Positions 45,205-56,704 of a stretch of DNA of 64,000 nt are shown here, in pieces. Position 1 is the stretch's first letter; each line of letters opens with the position of its first letter. A program made the position numbers and the translations under genes. Below the pieces are notes generated by a model, which had not been told where the DNA came from, ran no database searches, and worked only from the letters and a program-made list of their open reading frames with translations. Origin of the DNA: Quercus robur (taxonomy: Eukaryota; Streptophyta; Magnoliopsida; Fagales; Fagaceae); the NCBI RefSeq assembly GCF_932294415.1, contig NC_065536.1:50840354-50904353 (forward strand). Reading direction: 5' to 3'.

Positions 45205-48200
45205 TCAGGCTACTAGAGAACTCAGCTTGTAACTCTGATTTGGCTGCACATGGTCTACTGAATCTTTCACTGCAACGGCTTGTGTACCAAAACAGAAATA
45301 CTGGTTCATCAACTTCTTATTAAGGGAATTTTGTCTGTAGTTCATTTGTGGTGCTTTACCATTAAATGACACAGTTGAGCAAGAGGGTCTAGCAATATCA
45401 ATATCCTTATGTTTATCAATTGAATCAAATGAAGACACAGAAGATCTTGGTGAAGGACTTGAAGGCGATTGTGCCAGAACAGCTAAATGTGGATTTGCTT
45501 TAATAACACCATGCATTAGCCCCGCAGAAAATTTCATTTTGGTGGATGGGCTAGGAAGATCACTCCTAAGAGAAACTGTCCTTTTATTGTTGGGAAAGTA
45601 TGACATTCTTGAGTATTTCTGTCGCAGTGGGATTAGACCTTCTTCTGAGTTTTTACTTATACTGGATGATTCCAAAGAATCATCTTCTCTTAATTCTCTA
45701 CTAGCAGATTTTTTCTCTTTCCTAAGGGGCCATCGGAGTAGAAACTTCAGGCGCCTTGCAGCATAATTTACAGAACCCACTTTCTTACTGTCCGAGGAGT
45801 TGGTTGACTCAACCTGACTTATTTCACCTGAGCATGCACTCAAATCCATGCTTGCCTGATCACAACTGGCATCAAACGCAATATCAATACCTGTGTACAA
45901 GAATATCTCTGCATCAGGGATTCTAAAAGAAGTTCCAGGACTGATCCCAATACCCTGCATTTTTAGATGGGATACAAGAGCACTTCTTGCCTTATGATCC
46001 TGACAATTGGAGATCCCTCCAGCTGAAATCAACTGCTTGATTATAATTTCAGAAGACGCTGATCGTGGTCGTTGCTTGAGAATATCCAGAGGGGTCATCC
46101 CATCAGCATCACGGATGTTCAAATTGATTGATGGGACAGTCATGAGGAGTTCCACTAGATTACCTTGAATGTTCTCAATTACTGCCATGTGAAGAGCAGT
46201 TCTTCCATCATTGTTCCTTACATTGATGATTTCATTCATGTTGGCAATGTTACCACATACTAACTGCTTCATGAGCTCAATCTGCCAGTCTAGTCTTCGG
46301 AAACTGGGGGTTCGGAAACCAGCCACTGCCATATGAAGAAAAGTATCGCCGTAATTGTTTTTTAAAAAGGCTAATGAGGGAGATGAAAGAATCAGGAAGT
46401 CCACCACAGCTAAGTAGCCCCTGTAAGCAGCCACATGTAATGCTGTATTCCCTTGATTATCTGTGGAGGTGATGACATCAAAGGAAGCTACTAGATCCTT
46501 TACTACCTGCATTAATTTAATGGTCAATGTAGCAATGAAGTAACAGTTTTCATAAATGTGAAGAATGCTGCGACAAAAATGGTTCCTGCAATGGTATGAT
46601 GCAGAATCTTGCATTATATGGCATGATAAAGTGTTCTGGTGCTGGCCATTAACAAAAGAGACAATGCAGTCACAACTTCAGGTTTTGACTAGGACTCAAA
46701 ATAGAAAACTTTTCACACAAAATTTTTGAGCACATAAATTCCATGCAGGCTAATGACAGTAATAATGGCATCTCACATGCAATGAATATATAGAAGAATT
46801 CAATCATATACTCAATTTCTTATTCTTTTTCTTTCCAATTTTAGAATCAAGAAAATTGGTTTATGAGAAATGTCTAAACAAAGGATAGTATGTGTAAGAT
46901 ATAAGTAAAACGAGGATGGCAACATTTGAACAATTTTCCAAATTATTATACAAAAATTTTAATTTATCTTGAAGGAAGCTGCTTTATTAAAAGCTTGGTA
47001 ACATAAAGGGAAAGAAAATAAGAAGCTGATGAGACTCTTTGAACCAAAAAAACACAAGATATAGAGCTTCAAAACCTAACGTTCTGGTCATACTTCATGA
47101 AAACGTATTACCATAGTAGAAACGTGACAAATAACAAAAGCACACTGCATAAAAAGTACAAGCTACTCCATTTGACAGCAGGAAATTACAGTAATTTAAT
47201 AACTCAAATTTGCATATTTTCTCATAAGCATTAGTTATTATTAGTAAATCATGTCACAAACTTCAAGAATACCACATTTGCCAATTAACATCTTCAATAA
47301 TATGTGAATCAAATTTGACCTAGCTAACTTAGTTCTATGGATAATTTACAGAGAAGCTATTGTGATTGATGGCATTGCATATGGGATATTGTTCCAAGTG
47401 TATGTCACCTAGGATTGGATAACAGTATGCATGTGCTAGTTAAGCCCATCTAAACCCCATACCTAAAATACAATTATTGAATTTCCAGCTAGTATATGAG
47501 GTATCCGAGATGGACCAGTATGTTATAAAATGTAATTTAGATACAAGCTATATGGATCTACTTTCTATCTTCCCATGATCAGCTGCATATAAATTGACAA
47601 CTGCATCAGTTTTTGGCCCACAAAAGACGCATTCTTGTCACCTCAGATCTCTGAGTTTTGAGCTGTATATGCAATAACATAAATTTTGCATTTTTCAGAA
47701 AAAAGAAAAAAGAAAAAAAGAAGGGGTATTTCATTCAAATAGAGGTTCCCACAAGGCAATAACAATGTGGGGACCAAGAAGATAGCCATAATTATGTGCC
47801 TGGATCTTTTATTTATTTAGATATTGACTACGTTCCTACAGTTTTAGTCAATCACCACCTTCCCTGTCCGGTTCATACCACTTTTGTTACCGACATGTGA
47901 ACAAGTAAACATTTTAAGCACCAAAGCCAATCCATGGCTCTATTAAAGAACTAGATACAAATTATAATAACCTTAATAACCACAAACATAATAATCTTAA
48001 AGTCTGCAAAGTTAGACAAATTATTAGAAACAACTAAGTGCTTGCAACCATACAAAATAGCACTAAAACAACAAGAATGCAGGGATCAATGGCTAAATCA
48101 CCTGATAAGTAAATTACATAAGAATTCTCACCTCAACCTGTCCTCTGCCAGAGGCTGTATGCAAGATTGTACATCCCTGAGCATCCCTATAAGCTAAAAT

Positions 48201-48839
48201 ATCACCACAATCAGCAAGAAGCACCCTTAACATCTCCAAATTCCCTCCTCTAGCCACAGCATGAACAGCTCGGTTCATCATTTCCCACCTAAAGTCTGGA
48301 TTAATTGTACCCAATTGCTCCTCCAATTCACCTCCACTGCTAAATCCACACCTTGGTGAGAGAGCAAAATCAAGCAAGAGTCTAAATACCTCAGAATTCT
48401 TACTTCTGGCTGCAGCATACAAAATATCAGTAACACCATACTCTCCTTCTCCAAACACAAGAAGAGGGTCTCTCTCTATCAATTCCTTAACAAAATCCAC
48501 ATCCCCAGCTGAGGCAGCAGTGTATAGAAGCCAACCACCATAGCCAGCTCTAATGAGAGAATTGTGACCCCTCTTTGTTTCACGCTCATGGAGGAGTTTC
48601 CTAGCAACCTGAGAGCGACATTTAGCAACATCATCAAACTGAGCTTCATCGTCCCACACGGTTTCAAGGCGGCGAATTCGACGAAGGGAAGTGAGCTTAA
48701 TGAGGAGATTGGTGTCAAGGTGAAGAAGCTCCCTGACCAAATCATAGAGGCCATTGGCAGCTGCCCAATCAATAGGTGAAGCATACCACCATTGATCTCC
48801 AGTGCTCTCCCACCTCAGAGGAAAATATGAAGGTGGCAT
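45205..48839 (-). CDS. Ankyrin-repeat protein, two coding exons, complete
   Basis: Exon 1 is 48,132-48,839 (236 codons, ending GQVE|gtgaga) and exon 2 is 45,205-46,506 (433 codons plus TGA). The intron of 1,625 bp is GT-AG and in phase 0, and the protein has 669 aa. The N-terminus MPPSYFPLRWESTGDQWWYA then SPIDWAAANG is a hallmark of one conserved plant ankyrin family. About eight or nine ankyrin repeats cover residues 20-375, for example WLLYTAASAGDVDFVKELIE, TILHTASGRG, NTALHVAAYRGYLAVVDFLI and GRTALHMAV; one repeat spans the intron. The C-terminal 270 residues lack repeats, are Ser-rich and contain a basic patch RRLKFLLRWPLRKEKK. There are no membrane helices, so it is not of the PGG/ITN1 type. 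It is probably a cytosolic or nuclear interaction protein; partners are unknown. Confidence 0.93.
46507..48131 (-). other. Intron of the ankyrin gene
   Basis: 1,625 bp, AT-rich. It includes an 'aaaaagaaaaaag' purine tract near 47,700 that is followed by retroelement-like 3'-UTR sequence. No gene is nested inside. Confidence 0.7.
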
Positions 48840-49600
48840 TTTGACTATGAAACCAGCTTTTCACAGCTATTTAGTCCGAACCCAATTCAATTAAGAACAA
48901 AAGGGTCACCTAGAGCTTAGAAAGTGAAGGTGAAAAAACGCAAAGAAACTGATTTTTTCAAATGGGAAAGTTTTGAAAAAGCTAAAACTATGAGGAATCC
49001 TGGAAAAATAATCAAAAGTAGAACCTTTGACACAGAATACTCGGACAACTGAAAGCAACAAAGAGCAAAAACAATTATACTTTATAGAGTGATAGATTGA
49101 AAAGGACAGTAGATATTGTGAAAAGGATAATTAGGAAGGAAAGAGGCTGCCATTATTGCTAAAGTGAAGCTATAGAGAAAAACAGCAGCTTAAGAAACCG
49201 CTTGAATACAGACAGATACAGTACTAAAGAGGAAAGAGCTAGGGGCATCGAAAAAGTGAGTGTATTTGCATTTTGCACGGCACAAAAGAACAACACGAAA
49301 AGGACCACTAGTTGTAGATTTTTGGAATTTGGAGACACTTTTTTTTTTTTTTTTTTTAATTTTATGGTGGAGAAAAAAGTTACCTGAAAGCATAGAAAGA
49401 TCAAGATTCCTTTGATTTTTGGTCCGTGATCAGAACCCAGTAAACAAGTAAGATAGATTGAGAGAGAGAGAGAGAGAGTTTAATAGAGTACTATTAAAAA
49501 TAAGTAGGTGACGGACTAAACTAGGTATAGTCACACTAGTGTCACACAGTTTCTATTCTAAGTGGATTTTCTGTTATTTTTACAAGGTTGTTTCAGTTTC
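48840..49600 (-). promoter_or_regulatory. 5' UTR with probable intron and promoter of the ankyrin gene
   Basis: A donor 'ctttcag|gtaact' (minus) at 49,383 and an acceptor 'gttgctttcag|' near 49,049 suggest a leader intron. A (CT)n tract in minus sense at 49,459-49,479 lies in the expected 5' UTR. Confidence 0.4.
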
Positions 49601-49624
49601 GAGGGAAATTTCAGTAGGTTCTGT

Positions 49625-49633
49625 TATTTATAG
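49625..49633 (-). promoter_or_regulatory. TATA box of the ankyrin gene
   Basis: In minus sense it reads CTATAAATA, about 150 bp upstream of the CT tract, predicting a start near 49,595. Confidence 0.4.
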
Positions 49634-49699
49634 TTGAGTGTAAAAAGAGAGAGAGTATAAAAGACAAAAGACAGGCCACTCTAGTTGTTGATTTTTATC

Positions 49700-50150
49700 A
49701 GCTTTTATGGTATTTTTTCTTCATCTTTCAGCTTTGTCCCTCAGTACTGGTTCCAATGTTTCTAGCTGTAATAACAAGAATTTAATTAACAAAAACAAAA
49801 AGCTTTGACAAGAATTAGCACCGACTGATCATGGAGGCAAAATCCTAGTGATAAAGGTACTGAAAAATATCATTTTTTTTTCTTCTCCACAATCATACTA
49901 TTATTGTTATATGAATACAAAATATGGAATAGGTACACATGCATCATCCAATACATTTTTTATTATAAATGATTCATCATACAGGGATACTTTCCTTAAG
50001 AAACTTTAGATTTATTAAAAAGAAACTTTAGATTTAGGGCTTTTTACAAATATTACCTGTTAGAATTTGAATTAATTAATTTAGTTGTTAGACTTTAATT
50101 TGAATAATTATTCCCCTTGATTTTTAGGTTTATTACAAATCAAATAAAAC

Positions 50151-50189
<39 letters not shown>

Positions 50190-51850
50190 ATATAAAGATG
50201 ATATACAATTAGTAGTCACGTCAAGATATAAAGATAATTTTTTTTTTTTTTTTAAAAACTCTTAATCCCTTATTATATATATGAGGATAAGAATTTTGAG
50301 GGGGGAAAATTCGCAAACACACATTATAAAAAGGAAGCAAATGTCACTAAAATAGCGACGTTTCTTGAAATAGCATCTCTGAAAAAAATAAAACAATGTC
50401 ACTAAAATAGTGAAGTTTGGACAAATAAACAAGGAAGTGAATTTAAAACTCTAAATTGACCTGACCATTTGTTTTTATTCTTCTAGCTTTCTATAATGAT
50501 TCCTGTGTGGTCAAAAATTATGGGTTGCTAGTCTGGATAACAAGTTGACAATACGATTCTAACCTTTAGACGTAGAGGACGGTGGGTGGTGGCTAACCCA
50601 CCTTTCTTTAGCATTGTTGACCTATCTGTTTTGGTGGATTAAGGCTTAACAAACTCTCATTTAAAAATGATCGACACAATTTATATTCAGTGTATTACAC
50701 ATTAAGATTCAAACATACATCTGAATTTTAATATGTCGAGTATACTGATACACTAGACACAAGCTTAACACATTTAGAAAACTCTCTCTTTTTCATTTTC
50801 TTTTTTTAATTACTGGAGCATGAGAACAAAAACAGGCTGTATGGTCTAACTACTTGTGTATTTAAGGACATTTAGGACTGCGTTATTGCCCATTTACTGT
50901 CTCATGCATGTAGCTTACTTTTCTTCCATTTATTCCATAAGTCACGTTTTCTTTATCTATTGTTTGGTGGTAATCAAATGTATAGTATAAAGTCCTTAGC
51001 TTCTATGGCCATTAAAAGGAGAGAAAATTAGTTAGTCTTAAGGCCAGCTACTTTCAGTACAAAATGGACCTACGTCCATGGCAGGGTATAGGCCATAGGG
51101 CGAGGTCACATCAGAAGACTAATTTGCATTATGAAAAGATTAATGCTTTAAGTAGTTCACAACTACTAATATGGCGGGTATACACTGCATTTCATCTAAT
51201 TTATAACTAACACTTATAAAAAGATATATCACGAACTGCAGTGAAAAATATTATAAAAAAATGATGTCTCTAAATTGAAAAATGGTAATCAATCTAAAAG
51301 TTTGGATTAAAAAAAATTTATAAATTTTTTTATGGCTCTTGCTACCATTAATGAATATTGATGAAAAACATTTTTATGATGAATGAAAAATAAGTAAAAA
51401 ATGACTGAAAATTATTTTTCATTAACATCCTCTTGTCCCCTCACCCTTTGTGTTGCTAGTAACATCACCACTCCACCACAACCATCATTGTCAGTATTAC
51501 CACCGTCACCTCCCCATGTGACTATATAAAATATGAAAAATATTAACGAATACTTTAAGAGTTTGGTTTATATATTGTTTTTAGAAATATTTTATGAAAA
51601 ATAATAAAGCAATTAATTTTATTGACAATTTTTTATATTTTTCATGAAAATGATGTCAAAATTTTCTTACTATGATTTATTAACAATTTTCCTAAGAATA
51701 TCCATTAATATCACTCATAAAATATTAATGATTTTTTTTTCACATTAAAGACATTTTTTGAATCAGTTTTGAAGGCTTAATTATATACAGGAAAACAAGA
51801 TATTTTTCATTGAAACCATAAGGAGCGTTAGTCTAAACCGGCCATGGACA
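49700..51850. other. Intergenic DNA without a gene
   Basis: It contains a (TA)n run at 50,153-50,186 and two copies of 'aatgtcactaaaatagygargtttc' at 50,341 and 50,396 (reminiscent of subterminal repeats of CACTA elements). Otherwise it is AT-rich DNA. Confidence 0.45.
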
Positions 51851-51854
51851 CTAT

Positions 51855-52125
51855 GTGCCTGTTTGGATTCAAATGAATCCAGCATTTTCAGAGTCCGCGT
51901 TTTCTGAATTTTTTTTTTTTTTTTCCAGCCGCACTATTTGACCAAGTCAACCGTGAACAGTGCATTTGTGCACTGTTCACGGACTCACAAATTCCACTTT
52001 TCAATAACTTTTTCATTAAAAATGGGTTCCATGACACTATTCACACATTTAAAAATTATTTTGCTACAGTGTTTTTAGTTTCAGTTTTCAATTTCAGCAA
52101 AAACAAGCTCAATCCAAATGGACCC
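51855..52125. mobile_element. MITE with internal 14-bp hairpin
   Basis: Ends GTGCCTGTTTGGATTCAA and inverse ...CAATCCAAATGGACCC are flanked by TAT on both sides (51,852-51,854; 52,126-52,128), fitting a 2-3-bp target duplication of the Tourist/mariner kind. The size is 271 bp. Inside, CCGTGAACAGTGCA and TGCACTGTTCACGG form a perfect hairpin with a TTTG loop (51,951-51,982). Confidence 0.65.
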
Positions 52126-52128
52126 TAT

Positions 52129-53342
52129 ATACAAGAAACAGTGCGGCTTCGCATTTCTTATCTATTGCGCTTTTACTTTTTGCGTGGTTTGTGTATTGGA
52201 CATGCTGTTGTACTTTCTGTTGGCAATTCTATTGGAACATGTACATTGAAGAAAACTAGGAAAAACACTTCAAAGAAAACTCATGCTCATGTTTTAGCTC
52301 CATAATTATCACAAGCAAGTTTTTTACTATATATATGAGTGCAGCTAGAAATTTTTCTAATAATCATTTTATTAAAACAATCCATGCTTATAAACAGTAA
52401 GAGAAAGAGATAAATCAGCAACAGCAGCAAGGTAAGGCAATGGACAAACGAGAGACATTGGCCCCATGTGTCACAACTCTCAATTCACAAAGCTTCAACA
52501 GTGAAATTATTAGGCTATTAATTATAATTAAGCACAGTAACACAGTTGGTAAAATAATCATAAAAGGTGGCCCATCATGCACATGGCTGAGGAAGATATG
52601 GACCCTCGTGAGTTCAGTAATTTGGTCCATCTTTTACTGCTTCTTGTTGGTTCTATTTCATTTGCCATTAAGCAAAAGCATCATTGGATCACGAGATTCA
52701 ACTATCTCCATTTAGTTCTCTCCTTTATTTGCTCCAATGGACAACGATCACATGACAATGCATCTCCAAAGTGCAACAAAGAGGGAAACAACAACAAACA
52801 AAGATTCAATCATCTCAAGCCATTGCATAAGCAATGAGATCAACATTTGTAGACTGCATATGATTTGGAAATAGCTTCATTCTAATGAATTGGCAGATCT
52901 TACCTCTTTGTGCTCATGTGAGAGAGCTTAGAGCTTTAAAAATAAGTTGAGTAAAAGCAAAACAGCTTTAAAAAAATTATAAATAAATAAATAACCCAAA
53001 ACTTTAAAAAAATTGTACGAGTTTAACAAGTTCACTGCTCATCCAAATGAACACAATACTGATAAATGCCCACAGCCAGAACACCGTATCTCTCTGAATC
53101 TTAGGTTTGGATCAACTACCATATAAGATTCATTAACAAAGTCTTCAGAAGGGCCACATTGTCATGAAAGGTGTTACAGGTCCATCATCAACCAAATCAG
53201 GGGATAATAATTTAAACAAAGCAAGTCAACCATATTAACCATATAGCTGGTGAGTTAAGCCACAGAGGTGTCACCAGAGAGCACTCTGTCGTGTGAAAGC
53301 ATGCAATTAGTAATGACAACTATTTTAAGTTCTATCAAATCC
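52129..53342. other. Intergenic DNA without a supported gene
   Basis: Short frames (52,440-52,840) lack domains and strand consistency. Confidence 0.45.
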
Positions 53343-53450
53343 AAGGGGTAGCCCAATTAGCTAGAGCCCACACCTCATAAAGAAAAGGTTTCTAGTTGAA
53401 CACAAGACTCTTAGATATTAGTGGTATTCCAAGTTCCAACTCCTTTATGT
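53343..53450 (+). mobile_element. tRNA-derived SINE, copy 1
   Basis: 'GGGGTAGcccAATTAG' (A-box region), then 'CACACCTCATAAAG' and 'TTTCTAGTTGAACAC' (B-box region). The same order of words occurs at 63,774, which supports one family. It is aged, and its ends are uncertain. Confidence 0.5.
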
Positions 53451-53807
53451 AAAGATGTTCTCATTCAAGTGAACAAAATATTTGTCACGCTCAAAGATCA
53501 AGAAAAATATGCAACTTTTTCCCCCAAAGCAACTTTTATGTATTAGAAAAATAATAAAATTCTCCCCAAAATAAAGAGAGAAGAAAAAGAAACTACATGT
53601 TTTTTTTTTCTTTAATGATGTGGAACATCATTAAGTAGGGCCCTTTGGACCATCCTTGAGAAGTAAATCATGGATATATGACCCAATCCGTTATAATCAT
53701 GTATCAAGTAATTCAGGGAAATTCCTAATGGAGATCAAACCTAGAATATCTAGGTCTACAACTCATTCCAAGCCTCCAACTACTAGGCAGCACCTTGATG
53801 GGTCACA

Positions 53808-54076
53808 TGTTAGAATTATAGTTAAATAAATAATTTTACCATTCTCTAATAGTATAAGCTTTTGCAACAATTAGTATTTTATCATGGTATAAAAGTAAAT
53901 GGTCTTGAGTTCGAACTTTATCTCCACTTTACCTCCTATTTAGGATGCCACCTTATCACTTGCCTCTATTAGTATAATCGACGTGGCTGACTCTTAATTC
54001 CGCTGGCACTAACTGTGCCTTTACACATCAGTACATGCCCGCTTATGTGCATTTTCAGATGTGCACCTAGACTTTC

Positions 54077-54117
<41 letters not shown>

Positions 54118-54264
54118 GGGAGAGTCTAGGCCCACATGTGAGGGGAAATGAGAAGTGTTAGAATTATGGTTAAATAATTTTTTTATATAAGTAAATTATG
54201 GTTAAATGATTATTTTTATCATTTCCTAACAACTTAAGTTTTTACGACAATCGGTAATTTATCA
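53808..54264 (+). mobile_element. TRIM-like miniature LTR retrotransposon
   Basis: Left LTR 53,808-53,884 (TGTTAGAATTATAG ... TTTTATCA, 77 bp) is followed at once by TGGTATAAAAG, an altered TGGTATCAGAG primer-binding site. Right LTR 54,156-54,264 (TGTTAGAATTATGG ... ATTTATCA, 109 bp with an internal extra stretch of about 30 bp) is preceded by a purine tract 'gtgaggggaaatgagaag'. Flanks TCACA and TCATA match at 4 of 5 places. The inner 271 bp are noncoding and carry a (TA)n run at 54,079-54,114. Confidence 0.7.
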
Positions 54265-54568
54265 TCATACCATATTCTTCCTTTCATAACATTCATAATT
54301 GATTACAATATATCAGGGAAAAAAAAAAAAAAAGAGGAGAGAGAATATCCCAAACATGTGCTGATGATCATTTGACCCCAATTAAGATGTTCACCTTAAT
54401 CCTCAAGCAGTTGTCCAAAAATGCACTTAGAATCTTCATCAGTAGAAAGGTTCACTTTTTTTTCTTCTCAATCCACCCAGTGCAAGTTGTTTACGAAGTA
54501 CACGACAAAAATTAGGATGACTTCAATATGTTTCTAAACTGAAGGACAGAAGGATCATGGTGGTCAAC

Positions 54569-54735
54569 CGGACTTCTTGTGCAATCTGCTGAGTATTAGT
54601 GCCTTTAGTGCATGAACAGTCCCTGTCCCCCCAAAACCCTTATCTGGATTACTGCCGGCCATGGCAGTCATCTTGTGGCCTTTGCCTGGTTTTTTCATAT
54701 GCCTTTGATGATATAAAAATGCCAGTACTCCTTGC
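54569..54735 (-). other. Possible exon with a short open frame
   Basis: In minus sense 'atatgttgcag' is followed by a frame of about 55 codons, QGVLAFLYHQRHMKKPGKGH..., ending HALKALILSRLHKKSG and TGA. It could be a downstream (3'-UTR) exon of the PPR gene, since a donor 'gatgg|gtaagg' lies at about 56,585, just past the PPR stop. Or it could be the last exon of a small unknown gene. No domain is recognised. Confidence 0.35.
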
Positions 54736-55232
54736 CTGCAACATATGAAGAAATGTTTACATTTGCGTATATTTATGAAATGTAATTCATCATGTTGATC
54801 AAGGTATAGAATTTTTTATGAGACTTACAAATGTAAGAAATTTAATTCATCATGCTTCATAGAGCTATAGCATTTTTTAATGGGATATAATTCTACAACC
54901 TTGTCACAAAGTTAGAAATGATGCATTTTCAGAGGGCATATTTTTTTCTGACACAAGAAAGAAAACCAACAATCACCCCACAGCCCTCTCGGCCTCGGGG
55001 GATAACTTTTTATCGTGAAGCAGGTCAAGTTCATTGAATGATATCCTATATTCTGGTAATATATAACATCATCAAAAATAAAACCTTTTCTAAAATGTTC
55101 TCTACTACATTTTGGAATCATGCCTATAACACATATTAAAGCTTACATTAATAAATATTTATGGTGTCCAGATGTAAAGATTGATACCAAATCAGCAAGG
55201 ATGATCTTTAAATTTCAAATTAATAAAAATAA

Positions 55233-56560
55233 GAGATAATTACACTTTACCCACATGTGGTTTACCTCTAATTTGATGTGCCTATCCGTGGTTTAAATTT
55301 TGACAATTTACCCGCCTGTGATTCCCACCATTACTATGCCGTAACCCACCTCTCCCTCAGCCGTTACTCTAACATAGAATATGTCAAAAACAAAAGCCCA
55401 AACAGATCAAAAAGTTAGGGTTTCTGTCTTCAGCCATTACATTAAAAAAATAAAATGGGTATCTGTCTTCTTGTTTCCTTTGAATTTATCAATCAAATGG
55501 GTATCTGTCAAATTTTTTCTCTCTTTTAATTTAATTAAAATTTTATAATTAAAAAACATTTCTTAATGTTCTTCAACTTGTTCTTCATTTTACAATTGGT
55601 TCTTCGAATTCTTCATGTTCCTCTCCAAATTCTAACACAATCAACACCAAATTCTCAACAAATCAAACTCATAAACCTAGTAAACAAACCAACTCAGATC
55701 AAACCCAAATCAAGAAACCAATCACAACAAACCCAGAAAAACACAATCAAACCCAAACCAACACAATCAAACCACCACCACTGACCAACACAATCAAACC
55801 ACCACCACCCCGCCGACCAAACCAAAGATCCACCCCACCAATTAGTCACCAAACCCACTCCAACAAAGTAACCAAATCCACTACCACCATCGTTGATAAA
55901 AAAAAAAAGAGAGGAAGAGGGATTTCGCAATCATCAACGAACCAGGCGAAGGCCAAGATCAAGCTCCATTTTGGCCAAGACGGAGGCCGAGATCAAGCTC
56001 CATTCTCTCTAAAACACCACCGACCCTCATCCTGGATCTGCTCCAAACCGCCAAGACGAAGGCTGAGATCGAGACGGATGCAAGAATGAAGGAAATCAAA
56101 TGAACCCACAACCAAAACCACCAAAAAAAAAAAAAATTGAAACCCATGAAGCAAGAACGAAGGAAAATGAAACCCATAACTATGGTGGCCGATGTCCTCC
56201 TTAACTCCACCATCGGAGAGAGAGAGCAAAGAGATGAGAGAGAGAATGTTGTAGAAGAATAGGTGAGAGGAAAGAGACATGTAGAGAAGGAAAATATGAT
56301 ATTTATAGTGGTTGACTTAGGTTTGATTTTTCTGGGCATATGTTCTCATAAAAGTTCTTAAGCAATCAAAAATTCTAACTTTTTGATCTGTTTGGGTTTT
56401 TGTTTTTTACATATTCTGTGTTAGAGTAACGGCTGAGAAAGAGGTGGGTTACGACACAGTAACGGTGGGAATCACAGGTGGGTAAAGTGTCAAAATTTAA
56501 ATCACGGGTAGGCACATCAAATTAGAGACAAACCACAGGTGGATAAAGTGTAATTATCCC
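55233..56560. mobile_element. Mutator-like (MULE) nonautonomous element with 9-bp target duplication
   Basis: 1,328 bp with long terminal inverted repeats: 55,233-55,420 against 56,371-56,560, about 190 bp, roughly 88-90% alike by eye ('ggataattacactttaycc' ends). A perfect 9-bp direct repeat TAAAAATAA flanks it (55,224-55,232; 56,561-56,569), the size used by Mutator transposases. The interior codes for no transposase. It is rich in 'accaccacc' and 'aacaccatcgg' sequence and may hold captured gene pieces. It lies just downstream of the PPR gene. Confidence 0.85.
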
Positions 56561-56704
56561 TAAAAATAATGAAGCTACTTCAGCCTTACCCATCAAATAT
56601 TGGCAAATTTAGTGTAGCTAATCGTCTGTTGTAGAAGACAGAAGTAGATGTTTCTGTTCTTTCAGAAGAGAAAAAATATACGCTTGTTCACCTTGACATG
56701 ATTG

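Noticed and set aside
52440..52837. Two overlapping plus frames of 86-91 codons
   Set aside because: No domain, no matching splice sites, and the two frames compete over the same DNA.
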